Position numbers and translations under genes: made by a program
Notes under the pieces: model-generated
Seen by the model: only the letters and a program-made list of their open reading frames with translations
What the model was told of the DNA's origin: nothing
Database searches by the model: none
From: an uncultured Rhodospirillales bacterium
GTDB lineage: Bacteria > Pseudomonadota > Alphaproteobacteria > ATCC43930 > CGMCC-115725
DNA length: 64,000 nt
Direction: 5' to 3'
Assembly: GCA_903828515.1 (NCBI GenBank)
Contig: CAIKMD010000006.1
Span: 868,001-932,000, forward strand
Part shown: positions 35,215-43,808 of the stretch, in pieces
Layout of the letters: each line of letters begins with the position of its first letter
Position numbering within the stretch: position 1 is the stretch's first letter

Positions 35215-35454
35215 TTACGTCGTCGTCGGGCCTAGTTCTCCGTTGCGATAGCAATCGAGCACGAAGATTCGTAACGCGCTCGAAAGGTTCCCCGCGCGGG
35301 TGGAATCGACCGAGGCGATCAGCCGGTTGAGCGAAATCTTGCGGTTGTTCGCCACGAATCGCAATTCGCGCCAGAATTCTTCCTCGAGCGACAGGCTGGT
35401 CGCGTGGCCCGCGATCCGCACCGACCGCTTGGTCATGCGTCGTGTCGCTGTCAT
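35215..35454 (-). CDS. Ribbon-helix-helix domain protein
   Basis: The 79-residue protein has TKRSVRIAGHATSLSLEEEFW, a beta strand followed by a helix, then RKISLNRLIASVD and SALRIFVLDCYR. This is the ribbon-helix-helix fold of a small alphaproteobacterial family found next to fumC. It could bind DNA as a dimer. Its ATG overlaps the fumC stop by one base (ATGA), so it is translated with fumC. Confidence 0.85.
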   Translation of the reverse strand: MTATRRMTKRSVRIAGHATSLSLEEEFWRELRFVANNRKISLNRLIASVDSTRAGNLSSALRIFVLDCYRNGELGPTTT

Positions 35455-36860
35455 CAGCGCGGGCCGAGCATGGTCGTGGGGTCGACCCAGCGGTCGAAAT
35501 CCTCGGCGCTGACATAGCCGAGTTTGAGCGCCGATTCCTTGAGTGTCTTGTCGTCATGGAGCGCATGCTTGGCGATCTCGGCCGATTTGTCATAACCGAT
35601 ATGCGGCGTGAGCGCCGTCACCAGCATCAGCGAGCGGTGCATCAGTTCGGCGATGTGGTTGCGCTTGGCCTCAAGGCCGACCACGCAGTTTCGTGCGAAG
35701 CTTTCGGCCACGTCGCCGATCAGTCGGATCGATTGCAGCAGGTTGAACGCGATCACCGGCTTGTAGACGTTAAGCTCGAAATGCCCCTGGCTGCCGGCGA
35801 CGGTAATGGTGACGTGATTGCCCATCACTTGCGTCGCTACCATCGTCACCGCTTCGGCCTGGGTCGGATTGACCTTGCCGGGCATGATCGACGAGCCGGG
35901 CTCGTTTTCGGGCAGATGCAATTCGCCCAATCCCGAGCGCGGACCCGATCCCATCAGGCGGATGTCGTTGGCGATTTTCATCAGCGACGCGGCGAGCACG
36001 TTGAGCGCGCCGGATAGTTCCACCAGCGCATCGTGTGCCGCCAGTGCCTCGAATTTATTGGGCGCGGGGGCCAAAGGCAGGCCGGTGATCGCGCTGGCCG
36101 CGCGGGCGAATTCCTCGGCGAAACCTTTTTTGGCATTGAGGCCCGTGCCGACCGCGGTGCCGCCCTGGGCCAAGTCATAGAGACGCGGCAGTGCCGAACG
36201 CACGCGCGCGATGCCAAGTTCGATCTGACGTGCGTAGGCGCCGAACTCCGAGCCGAGGCTCAGCGGCGTCGCATCCTGCAGATGGGTCCGGCCGATCTTC
36301 ACGATGTCGGCAAACGCCAACGCCTTCGCCGCAAGCGCTGCCCGCAATTCCTCGAGCTGCGGGATGAGGCGGCGGTCGATCTCGATCGCGGCGGCGATGT
36401 GCATCGCGGTCGGGAAACTGTCGTTGGAGGATTGGCCGAGATTGACATGATCGTTCGGATGCACCGGTGTTTGAGCGCCGCGCTTGCCGCCCAACATCTC
36501 GTTGGCGCGATTGGCGAGTACCTCGTTCACGTTCATGTTGGTCTGCGTGCCCGAGCCGGTCTGCCACACCATGAGGGGAAACTCGTCGTCGTGTTGTCCG
36601 GCGATCACTTCGTCGGCGGCGGCCGTGATCGCATCGCCCAGCTTCCTGTCGAGTGCGCCGAGTTTCATGTTGGCGAGCGCCGAGGCTTTCTTTTGCACCG
36701 CGAGCGCGTGGATCAGCGCCAGCGGCATGTGCTCGCCGCCGATGCGGAAATTTTCGAGCGAGCGCTGAGTCTGCGCGCCCCAGAGCCGCGCGGCCGGCAC
36801 CTCGACCGCGCCCATGCTGTCATGCTCGGTTCTCGTGGGTTCGGTGCGGGATTGGGCCAT
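35454..36860 (-). CDS. fumC: Fumarate hydratase class II
   Basis: From the ATG at 36860, preceded by GAGGA, the enzyme has 468 residues, the normal size. It contains [26 protein letters not shown] and the superfamily signature [13 protein letters not shown]. FumC is the oxygen-stable, iron-free homotetramer that interconverts fumarate and malate. A class I iron-sulfur fumarase is encoded 2.5 kb away. A longer upstream frame to 36935 looks non-coding. Confidence 0.95.
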   Translation of the reverse strand: MAQSRTEPTRTEHDSMGAVEVPAARLWGAQTQRSLENFRIGGEHMPLALIHALAVQKKASALANMKLGALDRKLGDAITAAADEVIAGQHDDEFPLMVWQTGSGTQTNMNVNEVLANRANEMLGGKRGAQTPVHPNDHVNLGQSSNDSFPTAMHIAAAIEIDRRLIPQLEELRAALAAKALAFADIVKIGRTHLQDATPLSLGSEFGAYARQIELGIARVRSALPRLYDLAQGGTAVGTGLNAKKGFAEEFARAASAITGLPLAPAPNKFEALAAHDALVELSGALNVLAASLMKIANDIRLMGSGPRSGLGELHLPENEPGSSIMPGKVNPTQAEAVTMVATQVMGNHVTITVAGSQGHFELNVYKPVIAFNLLQSIRLIGDVAESFARNCVVGLEAKRNHIAELMHRSLMLVTALTPHIGYDKSAEIAKHALHDDKTLKESALKLGYVSAEDFDRWVDPTTMLGPR

Positions 36861-37005
36861 CGCTGCGTCCTCGTCTTGCTGCGCTGCGGCAAACGGATCG
36901 GCGATCTCTTTGTGCCAAAACGCCGCCGACCGCAACGCATTATTAAGAGTTTCGGGCCGACCCTGACAGGGTGGGGGATGGTTCTAAAACGATGGAGATA
37001 AAGCC

Positions 37006-37356
37006 TTGTCGCTCCATGACATCCTGAGAAAAGCGATCGAAACCCGGCATAGTGTCCGGATTATGGCAAATGGCCTCGTGCGCGAGGTTTGCCCGTTAGC
37101 GCTCGGCTACAAGGGCGCGCGGCAAAAGGTGCTGACCTTCCAATATCGCGGCGGCAGTGTCTCCGGTCTGGCGCCGGGGGGCGCTTGGCGCTGCTTCTTC
37201 ATCGACGACATCACCTCGGCCGAGATCGTCGATGACGAGCCCTTCCATGTGGGTTCGCATCCGGTCGCCAAGACCGAGGCGAGCCTCGACTACGTCACCT
37301 GCGGGATGGGTGCGCGAACGCGAACCTACAACCACCTCGCGCCGCGGGGCGCGTAG
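37006..37356 (+). CDS. Hypothetical protein, weakly WYL-domain-like
   Basis: The 116-residue protein starts at TTG, with GGAG about 9 bases upstream. It contains ILRKAIETRHSVRIMANG, CPLALGYKG and WRCFFIDDITSAEIVDD. The order of a basic helix, a P-x-A-L-G-Y strand and a final FxxDxI strand resembles a minimal WYL-type ligand-binding fold, though the W-Y-L triad is not present. Function unknown. It is convergent with the metal-sensor operon. Confidence 0.6.
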   Translation: MSLHDILRKAIETRHSVRIMANGLVREVCPLALGYKGARQKVLTFQYRGGSVSGLAPGGAWRCFFIDDITSAEIVDDEPFHVGSHPVAKTEASLDYVTCGMGARTRTYNHLAPRGA

Positions 37357-37374
37357 GCGTGATCGCCGCGCCCT

Positions 37375-37878
37375 TCAGGGCACGATCAACTGAAAGACGC
37401 GGCGGGTCGGTTCGTCGCCCGGCGCGGTGATGACGCTGGCGAGTTTGGCACGCTGTTCGGGCTTGAGCGTCCTGACGAAATCCATCAATGCTGCCGAGGC
37501 TTCTTTTTGGAAAGCCTGTCGATTGGCTTCGATCTGACCGCCGAGGCGCGTGACGATCGCATCGTCGGGCGCGGGCTTGGCGATCTCGCCCCAGATCTGC
37601 TGCAGCAGGGGCTGGTTGGTTTCGCGCACGAAGCGGCCGCGCAGACGGATCACACGGACGAACTGATCGAAGGCAACGCGTTGATTGTCGTCGAGGTTGA
37701 GCGTCTGGCCGACGCGCTGGATGCGTTCGATCGGCGGCATCGGCCCGTGGAACGACATTTTGCTCCACACCAATCCGCCGATGAAGCAGACGTTGAGCGT
37801 GAGCGACAGGGCGAACGCGATCCAGAGCCACCGGCCGCGCCCGCCGGTCCGCTGGCCGGAATCCGCGATGCTGGTCAT
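37375..37878 (-). CDS. Periplasmic heavy-metal sensor-like protein (CnrX/ZraP type)
   Basis: The 167-residue protein has one N-terminal membrane anchor (WLWIAFALSLTLNVCFIGGL). A helical periplasmic domain follows with LNLDDNQRVAFDQFVRVIR and MDFVRTLKPEQRAKLASVI, the antiparallel hairpin typical of Spy/CnrX/ZraP proteins. It overlaps the anti-sigma gene by 4 bases. It may sense metal or envelope stress for the ECF sigma factor two genes upstream. Confidence 0.75.
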   Translation of the reverse strand: MTSIADSGQRTGGRGRWLWIAFALSLTLNVCFIGGLVWSKMSFHGPMPPIERIQRVGQTLNLDDNQRVAFDQFVRVIRLRGRFVRETNQPLLQQIWGEIAKPAPDDAIVTRLGGQIEANRQAFQKEASAALMDFVRTLKPEQRAKLASVITAPGDEPTRRVFQLIVP

Positions 37879-38366
37879 GTGCCGGAATCGTCGACGAGTG
37901 AATCGAGACTGGTCGGTGTGTCGAAGCTTTCCGTCGCGCCGGTCGCGACCACCTGCGGTGTCGCGAGACTGGCATAGGCGTCATTGCCCATCGCGAAGCC
38001 GCCCAGACTCGCCACGGCGAGGCTGGCGGCGATGCCGCTCCAGGCCAAGGCGTTGCGCCAGCGCGGTGCGGCTCGGCGCAGGTTCACGACATTGTTCGGC
38101 ACCAGCGCGCTGGCTTGCGTCACGATCGTCGCGAAGGCGATGCGCGGCGGGTGGAGGGTCATGTCGCGCGCGGCGACCACGTCGTCGAGGGCGGCGGGGT
38201 GGAGCGCCAGCCAGGCCTCGACGGGCGCGGCTTCGGTTTCGCTGAGGCGGCCTTCGGCATAGGCCGCGAGAATCATGACATCGGGCTGGGGTACCGAATT
38301 CGCGGTACCAGAGTACCATCGCCGCCACAACGCTCGATCGCCTGCATCGTCCCCCAGTTCAACCAT
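37875..38366 (-). CDS. Predicted membrane anti-sigma factor
   Basis: The 163-residue protein has an N-terminal soluble domain with ILAAYAEGRLSETEAAPVEAWL, a zinc-less anti-sigma-like helical bundle. A membrane helix (LAWSGIAASLAVASLGGFAMG) and a short periplasmic tail follow. Position between the ECF sigma gene and the periplasmic sensor gene supports the role. Direct sequence evidence is weaker than context. It should hold the sigma factor at the membrane until the sensor signals. Confidence 0.7.
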   Translation of the reverse strand: MVELGDDAGDRALWRRWYSGTANSVPQPDVMILAAYAEGRLSETEAAPVEAWLALHPAALDDVVAARDMTLHPPRIAFATIVTQASALVPNNVVNLRRAAPRWRNALAWSGIAASLAVASLGGFAMGNDAYASLATPQVVATGATESFDTPTSLDSLVDDSGT

Positions 38367-38438
38367 ACGCTATCTCCTACTGTATTTTTTAGGCGCCGAC
38401 GACGGTAACCATCCCCATAGGGCAAGCGGCTGACGCGA

Positions 38439-38978
38439 TTAGCCTTTTTCCCGCTTCTCGAGCGCCGCGAAATGTTCGCGCAGCTTCAGCATGGCCTTGT
38501 GATGGGTGCTGCGCACGGTCTGCGGGTCGATCGCCAGCGATTTCGCGATCTCGGCGACGTCCATGTCGCGCTCGTAAATCAGCGCGACGATCAGCTTTTG
38601 CCGCGGCGACAGCAACTCGTCCGGCAGGCGCAGTTTCTCGACCGGCTCGTCCGTAACGGCGAAGGCGATCTCGGGCACCGAATCGATCGGCGTGACCGGC
38701 GGCGTCCGTCGGCGCTGCATGTCGCGGGCGGTGCTGCGCGCGACGATAGTGAGCCAGGTCGACAACCCGGCGCGCGTCGCGTCGTAGGATTTGAGCAGAC
38801 GGTAATCGTTGCGGCAGAGGCGGGTGAAGACCTCCTGCACCATATCCTCGAGTTCGGTGCCCGGCCGCGCCGGTCCGCGCACGGCCGACAGAATGAGACC
38901 GGCATAGCGGCGGACGAAGAGGTCCCAGGCCGCCTTGTCGCCCCGACACAATGCCGCGAGGTCGATGTCGTCTGCCAC
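38439..38978 (-). CDS. ECF RNA polymerase sigma factor
   Basis: The 179-residue protein has sigma region 2 (AAWDLFVRRYAGLILSAVRG, DMVQEVFTRL, STWLTIVARSTARDMQRRR) and region 4 (LSPRQKLIVALIYERDMDVAEIAKSL, TVRSTHHKAMLKLREH). It lacks regions 1 and 3, as ECF sigmas do. With the anti-sigma and metal-sensor-like genes that follow it forms a compact regulatory operon. No target promoter was identified. Confidence 0.9.
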   Translation of the reverse strand: MADDIDLAALCRGDKAAWDLFVRRYAGLILSAVRGPARPGTELEDMVQEVFTRLCRNDYRLLKSYDATRAGLSTWLTIVARSTARDMQRRRTPPVTPIDSVPEIAFAVTDEPVEKLRLPDELLSPRQKLIVALIYERDMDVAEIAKSLAIDPQTVRSTHHKAMLKLREHFAALEKREKG

Positions 38979-38981
38979 CGA

Positions 38982-39395
38982 TCAACCCTTCCCGCTCTTC
39001 AACGGGCGGCGGGATGGTCTATTCCGTTTGGGCGCCTTGCCGGCGTCGCGCCGCAGCGCCGCGTTGTAGGCGCTCGCCGCCCACTGCGCCAATTGCTCGG
39101 GCTCTTCCAGCGCGTCGGGCGGCGCCTCGTGATAGGGCAGGGTGATGTGGCCCTTGCCGGGCCGGAACGGCTTGGTGCCGGCGGCTTCGAATTCGCCGCG
39201 GTTGATGTCGTCGGTGCGCAGATAAAGCGCGTCGTGCGAGATGATCGCGAACACGGTCTCGCCGCGATAGAGCGCATGGCCGCCGAAGAGCCGGCGCACC
39301 GACACCGGCGCCCAGGCATGAAGCTGTTCCGTGACGAAGCGAACGAAGTCGGGGAGCGCCCGCTCCGCGCGGCCCGAACGCGTCGGCTCAGCCAA
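38982..39395 (-). CDS. TfoX/Sxy N-terminal-domain protein
   Basis: The 137-residue protein has [33 protein letters not shown] and DALYLRTDD, the TfoX_N domain, with a lysine- and arginine-rich C-terminal tail. It lacks the TfoX C-terminal domain. In gammaproteobacteria TfoX/Sxy acts in competence control, but this short alphaproteobacterial form has no known role. The start overlaps the fumA stop by 8 bases, and the sigma gene begins 3 bases after its stop. Confidence 0.85.
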   Translation of the reverse strand: MAEPTRSGRAERALPDFVRFVTEQLHAWAPVSVRRLFGGHALYRGETVFAIISHDALYLRTDDINRGEFEAAGTKPFRPGKGHITLPYHEAPPDALEEPEQLAQWAASAYNAALRRDAGKAPKRNRPSRRPLKSGKG

Positions 39396-40992
39396 AGAAA
39401 TCGTTGCCCTTGTCGTCGATGACGATGAAGGCCGGGAAGTCCTCGACCTCGATCCGCCAGATCGCTTCCATGCCGAGTTCGGGATATTCGATCGTCTCGA
39501 TCTTCTTGATGCAATCCTGCGCGAGGCGCGCGGCGGGGCCGCCGATCGAGCCGAGATAGAACCCGCCGTATTTCTTGCAAGCGTTGCGCACTTCGGCGCC
39601 GCGATTGCCCTTGGCGAGGGTCACGAAGCTGCCGCCCGCCGCCATGAACTGATCGACATAGGAATCCATGCGGCCGGCGGTGGTCGGACCGAACGAGCCC
39701 GAGGCCATGCCTTTGGGCGTCTTGGCGGGGCCGGCGTAATAGATCGCGCTGTCTTTCATGTATTGCGGCAAGCCCTTGCCGCGATCCAGACGCTCTTTCA
39801 GTTTCGCATGCGCGATGTCGCGCGCGACGATCAAGGGCCCGGTGAGCGCCAACCGCGTCTTGATCGGATAACGCGACAGGGTTTCGCGAATCTCGCTCAT
39901 CGGGCGGCTCAGATCGATCTTCACCACCTCGCCGGCGAGATTGCTCTCAGCGTGATCGGGCAGGTACTGCGCCGGGTTCACCTCGAGTTCCTCGAGGAAC
40001 ACGCCCTTGGCGTTGATCTTGCCGAGAATCTGGCGGTCGGCCGAGCACGACACGCCGATGCCGATCGGCACGCTGGCGCCGTGACGCGGCAGACGAATCA
40101 CGCGCACGTCGTGACAGAAATATTTTCCGCCGAACTGCGCGCCGATGCCCATCGCGCGGGTCAGGCCCAACACGGCCTGCTCGAATTCGCGGTCGCGGAA
40201 GGCATGTCCGTTCTTGGCGCCTTCGCCGGGCAGCGTGTCGAGATAACGCGTGCTGGCGAGCTTCACCGTCTTCAAATTCATCTCGGCCGAAGTGCCGCCG
40301 ATCACGATCGACAGGTGATAGGGCGGGCAGGCGGAGGTGCCGAGGGTGCGCACCTTCTCGTCGATGAATTTCAGCAACGCCTCGCGATTGAGGATCGCCG
40401 GCGTCTGTTGGAACAGGAAGGTCTTGTTGGCCGAGCCGCCGCCCTTGGCGATGAAGAGGAATTTGTACTCGTCGCCTTCCTCGGCATAGAGGTCGATCTG
40501 CGCGGGAAGATTGTCGCCGGTGTTGACCTCGTTGAACATGCTGAGCGCGGCCTGCTGGCTGTAGCGCAGATTGGTTTCGGTGTAGGTGCGGCGGATGCCC
40601 GCCGACAAGGCGGCCGCGTCGCCGCCGCCGGTCCACACGCGTTGGCCCTTCTTGCCCATGACGATCGCGGTGCCGGTGTCCTGGCACATCGGCAGGACCT
40701 TGCCCGCCGCGATGTTCGCATTCTTCAAAAGATCGAAGGCGACGAACTTGTCGTTGGGCGAAGCCTCGCTATCGTCGAGGATGTTGCGCAATTGTTGAAG
40801 ATGGCCGGGGCGCAGCAGATGCGCGCAATCGATGAAGGCCTGGCCCGCCAACAGCGTCAGCGCTTCGGGCGCGATCGTGGTGACCTTGGAACCGTTGAAG
40901 TCGGCGGTGCCGACATGATCGCTGGTGAGTTTGCGATAGGGCGTCGCGTCCTCGCCCAGCGGGAAAAGTTCGTGAAATTCTTGATCGCTCAT
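39388..40992 (-). CDS. fumA: Fumarate hydratase class I (iron-sulfur)
   Basis: From the ATG at 40992 the enzyme has 534 residues. It contains [31 protein letters not shown] and VSCSADRQ, which include the cysteines that hold the 4Fe-4S cluster. The fused alpha-beta form ends [16 protein letters not shown] and [13 protein letters not shown]. It interconverts fumarate and malate but is oxygen-sensitive, unlike FumC encoded nearby. It heads the tfoX-sigma gene run. Confidence 0.94.
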   Translation of the reverse strand: MSDQEFHELFPLGEDATPYRKLTSDHVGTADFNGSKVTTIAPEALTLLAGQAFIDCAHLLRPGHLQQLRNILDDSEASPNDKFVAFDLLKNANIAAGKVLPMCQDTGTAIVMGKKGQRVWTGGGDAAALSAGIRRTYTETNLRYSQQAALSMFNEVNTGDNLPAQIDLYAEEGDEYKFLFIAKGGGSANKTFLFQQTPAILNREALLKFIDEKVRTLGTSACPPYHLSIVIGGTSAEMNLKTVKLASTRYLDTLPGEGAKNGHAFRDREFEQAVLGLTRAMGIGAQFGGKYFCHDVRVIRLPRHGASVPIGIGVSCSADRQILGKINAKGVFLEELEVNPAQYLPDHAESNLAGEVVKIDLSRPMSEIRETLSRYPIKTRLALTGPLIVARDIAHAKLKERLDRGKGLPQYMKDSAIYYAGPAKTPKGMASGSFGPTTAGRMDSYVDQFMAAGGSFVTLAKGNRGAEVRNACKKYGGFYLGSIGGPAARLAQDCIKKIETIEYPELGMEAIWRIEVEDFPAFIVIDDKGNDFFG

Positions 40993-41032
40993 GATTTCCG
41001 TCTTGGCTCGGATTGTCGATGGGATGGGCATC

Positions 41033-41115
41033 GTGCGCCCTTCGACAGGCTCAGGGTGAGGAAGATTTTTAATGCCCGCGAAAACCGATCCTCAGCCTGA
41101 GCCTGTCGAAAGCCG
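41033..41115. repeat. Palindromic repeat TTCGACAGGCTCAGGGTGAGG, copy 1
   Basis: The left arm CTTCGACAGGCTCAGGGTGAGG and the right arm CCTCAGCCTGAGCCTGTCGAA flank a 30-base centre, GAAGATTTTTAATGCCCGCG. A second copy lies at 48104-48190 in the same orientation. Elements of this type are dispersed in many alphaproteobacterial genomes. Confidence 0.85.
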
Positions 41116-41120
41116 CGCCG

Positions 41121-41603
41121 CTATTTCTTGCGGAAACTGTCGAGGGCGACTACCTCGCCGGTTTTCGGCGTCTTGTCGGCGTCGCTGTCTTTTTTGTCTT
41201 TCTTGTCGTCGCGCTTCGGGCTCGGCGCGGCGGTGACGGGCACGCCGTCGCCGGGCTGGAACTGAAGGCCGAATTTGACCGACGGGTCGGTGAAGGCGGT
41301 CACCGCGTCGAACGGGATGTTGAGCCGCTCGGGACGATTGGCGAACGAGAGGGTCACGGAGAAGCGGTCTTCGAGCACCTCGAGATCCCAGTACTGGTGC
41401 TCGAGCACGATGGTCATCTCGTCGGGATATTGCTCGACCAGGCTGTCGGGAATTTTCAGGCCCGGGAAGTGGGTCTTGAAGGTGACATAGAAATGATGCG
41501 TCCCCGGCAGGCCGTTGGTCGCCGCAAGGGTCATGGCCTCGCGCACCACGCCGCGCAAAGCCGCCTCGACCATCTTGTCGTATCGCAGCATATCTTTCGT
41601 CAA
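41121..41603 (-). CDS. sspB: SspB-family ClpXP adaptor
   Basis: The protein of about 160 residues has LRYDKMVEAALRGVVREAM, GLPGTHHFYVTF and PDEMTIVLEHQYWDLEV. An acidic and lysine-rich linker follows, and the C-terminal VALDSFRKK is the ClpX-docking tail. This is the alphaproteobacterial SspB, which tethers ssrA-tagged proteins to ClpXP. TTG at 41603 (GGAGGGG 4 bases before) is chosen by homology; GTG at 41606 is an alternative. It lies only 28 bases downstream of the tmRNA that makes its substrates. Confidence 0.9.
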   Translation of the reverse strand: MTKDMLRYDKMVEAALRGVVREAMTLAATNGLPGTHHFYVTFKTHFPGLKIPDSLVEQYPDEMTIVLEHQYWDLEVLEDRFSVTLSFANRPERLNIPFDAVTAFTDPSVKFGLQFQPGDGVPVTAAPSPKRDDKKDKKDSDADKTPKTGEVVALDSFRKK

Positions 41604-41630
41604 CACGCCCCTCCCGGCGACTCGAATAAG

Positions 41631-41922
41631 TGGGGGGCTTCTGTTGCCCGGTGCCCCCCGGACCGCGAGTTACCTTAAGCTTTTATTCCCGTGAGGGAAT
41701 TAGGCCGCGAGTGCCTCAGGTGCGATGTTATCGTTCGCACTTAGGTTTTGACCCGATAACGGCGGTATCATGCCGGGCGACAGCTAACACCTTTACCACG
41801 CACGTCGATCCTGGTTCGCCCCCACAGGGTTAGAAAGAGAGTGGTGGAGGCGCCGGGTACTGCCCCCGGGTCCGTAACGCTTATTTCATGCGCCGTGTAT
41901 CGCCATAGTCGGTTGCCCGACC
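41631..41922 (-). ncRNA. ssrA: Two-piece (circularly permuted) tmRNA
   Basis: Reading the minus strand, the acceptor piece comes first. It ends with a T arm, CCGGG-GGCAGTA-CCCGG, then CGCCTCC (41852-41846) and ACCA (41845-41842). A spacer of about 18 bases (41841-41824) follows, then the coding piece starts GGGGGCG (41823-41817), which pairs with CGCCTCC. The coding piece carries a tag frame, a small ATTCCC/GGGAAT hairpin after the stop and a C-rich pseudoknot near the end. This order is the permuted alphaproteobacterial arrangement. The outer ends are estimates. Confidence 0.93.
41700..41738 (-). other. tmRNA tag reading frame
   Basis: The resume codon GCG begins a 12-codon frame encoding ANDNIAPEALAA and a TAA stop. 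The C-terminal LAA is the ClpX degron core, and ANDN is the SspB-binding part seen in alphaproteobacterial tags. The charging alanine would precede it in the tagged protein. Confidence 0.9.
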
Positions 41923-41927
41923 CCCTG

Positions 41928-41955
41928 AATATAGGCCGTTTCTCTTAAGAGACAA
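41928..41955 (-). promoter_or_regulatory. Predicted tmRNA promoter
   Basis: On the minus strand TTGTCT (41955-41950) and TATATT (41933-41928) are 16 bases apart, placing the transcription start near 41922 just before the acceptor piece. Confidence 0.55.
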
Positions 41956-42033
41956 CGGAGGGTTGGCGAATCGCAAAATCGCGCTCCGAGTCGGTCTTGG
42001 AGCCGGGAGAGGGCACGGGCTAGAGTGCCGCTC

Positions 42034-42972
42034 ATGCCGATCAAACCCGAAGAAAAAGCCGAAATCGAAGCCGCGCGCGACCACGCGGCGACCACCCGCC
42101 GCGCCACCGTGCCGGCGCTCGAGGAAATCCTGTTTCAGCCCTTGTCGGTGCTGGATCACGGATTCGTTCGCGTCATCGACTACATGGGCGACGATTCGGC
42201 GGTGGTGCAGGCCGCGCGCGTCTCCTACGGCAAGGGCACCAAGCGGGTGAGCGAGGATCGCGGCCTGATCCAGTATCTGATCCGGCACCGGCACACGACG
42301 CCGTTCGAGATGTGCGAGATCAAATATCATGTGAAGCTGCCGATCTTCGTGGCGCGGCAATGGATCCGCCATCGCACCGCGAACGTGAACGAATATTCCG
42401 CGCGCTATTCGATCCTCGACAACGAGTTCTACATCCCGTCGCCCGAACACCTTGCCGTGCAATCGACCAGCAACCGCCAGGGCCGCGGCGATTCATTGCC
42501 GCCCGACGAGGCGGCGCGCGTGCTCGACCTGCTGCGCGAGGACGCCAACCGCTCCTATCGCGACTACGCCTACATGCTCAACGAGGATGAGAGCGGCAAG
42601 ACCGTCGACGAGAACCGCTCGGGCCTCGCGCGCGAACTGGCGCGGATGAACCTGTCGCTCAATTTTTATACCCAGTGGTATTGGAAGACCGATCTCCACA
42701 ATCTGCTGAACTTCCTGTCGCTGCGCGCCGACGCGCACGCGCAATACGAAATCCGCGTCTATGCCGACGCGATGATCGGCACGCTCGAACGCTGGGTCCC
42801 GCTCTGCGCCGAAGCCTTCCGCCAATACCGCGTCGGCGGCGCGCAGCTTTCCGCCAACGCGCTGAACGTGGTCAAAAAGATGCTGGCGGGCGAGGCGATC
42901 GACCAGCCGGCAAGCGGCATGTCGAAGCGCGAATGGGGCGAGTTGATGCAGGTGTTGGGGCGACAAATTTAG
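42034..42972 (+). CDS. thyX: FAD-dependent thymidylate synthase
   Basis: The protein of 312 residues has the ThyX motif [15 protein letters not shown], with arginines, histidine and serine that bind FAD and dUMP. It also has [17 protein letters not shown] and [17 protein letters not shown]. ThyX makes dTMP using methylene-tetrahydrofolate and NADPH, and replaces ThyA in many alphaproteobacteria. The ATG at 42034 is chosen; GTG at 42025 is possible. A degenerate copy of its 3' end is found at 43809-43834. Confidence 0.95.
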   Translation: MPIKPEEKAEIEAARDHAATTRRATVPALEEILFQPLSVLDHGFVRVIDYMGDDSAVVQAARVSYGKGTKRVSEDRGLIQYLIRHRHTTPFEMCEIKYHVKLPIFVARQWIRHRTANVNEYSARYSILDNEFYIPSPEHLAVQSTSNRQGRGDSLPPDEAARVLDLLREDANRSYRDYAYMLNEDESGKTVDENRSGLARELARMNLSLNFYTQWYWKTDLHNLLNFLSLRADAHAQYEIRVYADAMIGTLERWVPLCAEAFRQYRVGGAQLSANALNVVKKMLAGEAIDQPASGMSKREWGELMQVLGRQI

Positions 42973-43356
42973 GTGACGAAAGTCATCGTTGTTTTGGATC
43001 CGGATTTTGGTGAGCGGCTGATGCAAGTGCTGCTCGGTACGGCGGTCTGGATTGTCGACTCACCCGTGAACGGACCAATCGCGCGACAACATCGGAAACA
43101 ATTTCCGGCCGACTGCCATTCGACGAGTATTACAGTGTTCAAATCAACGGCGGGTCGTTTGCGAGAAGATACGTTTCTCGATGAATTTTCGACGATCGAT
43201 CTTCATCACGGACGCTACTCATCCGATCCGCCCTATTCGCAGATTGAAATTTTTGGAGCGGCGCCGACCCCTGAGATTGAGTCGGCGCTTGCCGAAAAGG
43301 GGTTTGTAATCTCAGCGGCGACCGGCGATGGGTTTATTGCGACACGAAAAGCTTAG
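42973..43356 (+). CDS. Hypothetical protein abutting thyX
   Basis: The GTG start follows the thyX TAG with no gap, so translation is probably coupled. The 127-residue product begins TKVIVVLDPDFGERLM and has VWIVDSPVNGPIARQH, FSTIDLHHGRYSSDPPYSQIEIFG and a C-terminal ALAEKGFVISAATGDG. It is soluble, with alternating strands and helices. No family is recognised. It is the first gene of the accessory region and its codons are less GC-rich than those of thyX. Confidence 0.65.
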   Translation: MTKVIVVLDPDFGERLMQVLLGTAVWIVDSPVNGPIARQHRKQFPADCHSTSITVFKSTAGRLREDTFLDEFSTIDLHHGRYSSDPPYSQIEIFGAAPTPEIESALAEKGFVISAATGDGFIATRKA

Positions 43357-43364
43357 TTGCGAAT

Positions 43365-43700
43365 TTACAGAGACATACACGCGGCGCGCGGATTGACCTC
43401 GCGAGCGATCCTTTTGCCCGATGCCGCGACGACGATCTTGAGATCGTAATTCGTTTGCAGGTTCATCCAGAACTGGGCACTGGTGCCAAAGAATCGGGCG
43501 AGGCGTAACGCGGTTTCGGCGGTGACGCTGCGCCGTCCGGCCAGGATTTCGGTGACGCGATTGGTAGGCACCTTGATCTTCGCCGCGAAAGTGTTGGCCG
43601 AAAGTTCAATCTCGTTCAACTCGTCGCTTAGAATCTTTCCGGGATGTACCGGTAGTTTGTCGCCAACAGTTTGATCAATGGTGATTGCAGATTTTGGCAC
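43365..43700 (-). CDS. HigA-family antitoxin (XRE-type HTH)
   Basis: The 111-residue protein begins at a GTG with AGGAG 6 bases before it. It has LPVHPGKILSDELNEIELS, TFAAKIKVPTNRVTEILAGRRSVTAETALRLARFF and SAQFWMNLQTNYDL, which is the HigA signature. HigA binds its operator and neutralises the HigB mRNase. No HigB-like frame lies within 250 bases on either side on the same strand, so it is an orphan or a regulator. A longer start to 43790 lacks homology. Confidence 0.87.
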   Translation of the reverse strand: MPKSAITIDQTVGDKLPVHPGKILSDELNEIELSANTFAAKIKVPTNRVTEILAGRRSVTAETALRLARFFGTSAQFWMNLQTNYDLKIVVAASGKRIAREVNPRAACMSL

Positions 43701-43808
43701 GTTCGGCTCCTGCTCTGACCCAGCGGAAGTATATTCGCCGCTGGGCACTGATCCTGACGGTGTGTTGATCGACCAGTCGGCTGTCGGCAAGTCGAGGTAC
43801 GCTTGGCA

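Noticed and set aside
39331-41100. 589-codon open frame on the plus strand opposite class I fumarase
   Set aside because: It mirrors a strongly conserved enzyme on the other strand. Long antisense frames are expected in GC-rich DNA, and its translation has no recognisable domain.
41842-41880. Reading the GGTGGAGGCGCCGGG block on the plus strand as part of a small RNA or tRNA
   Set aside because: The structure only makes sense on the minus strand, as the acceptor end of the permuted tmRNA.
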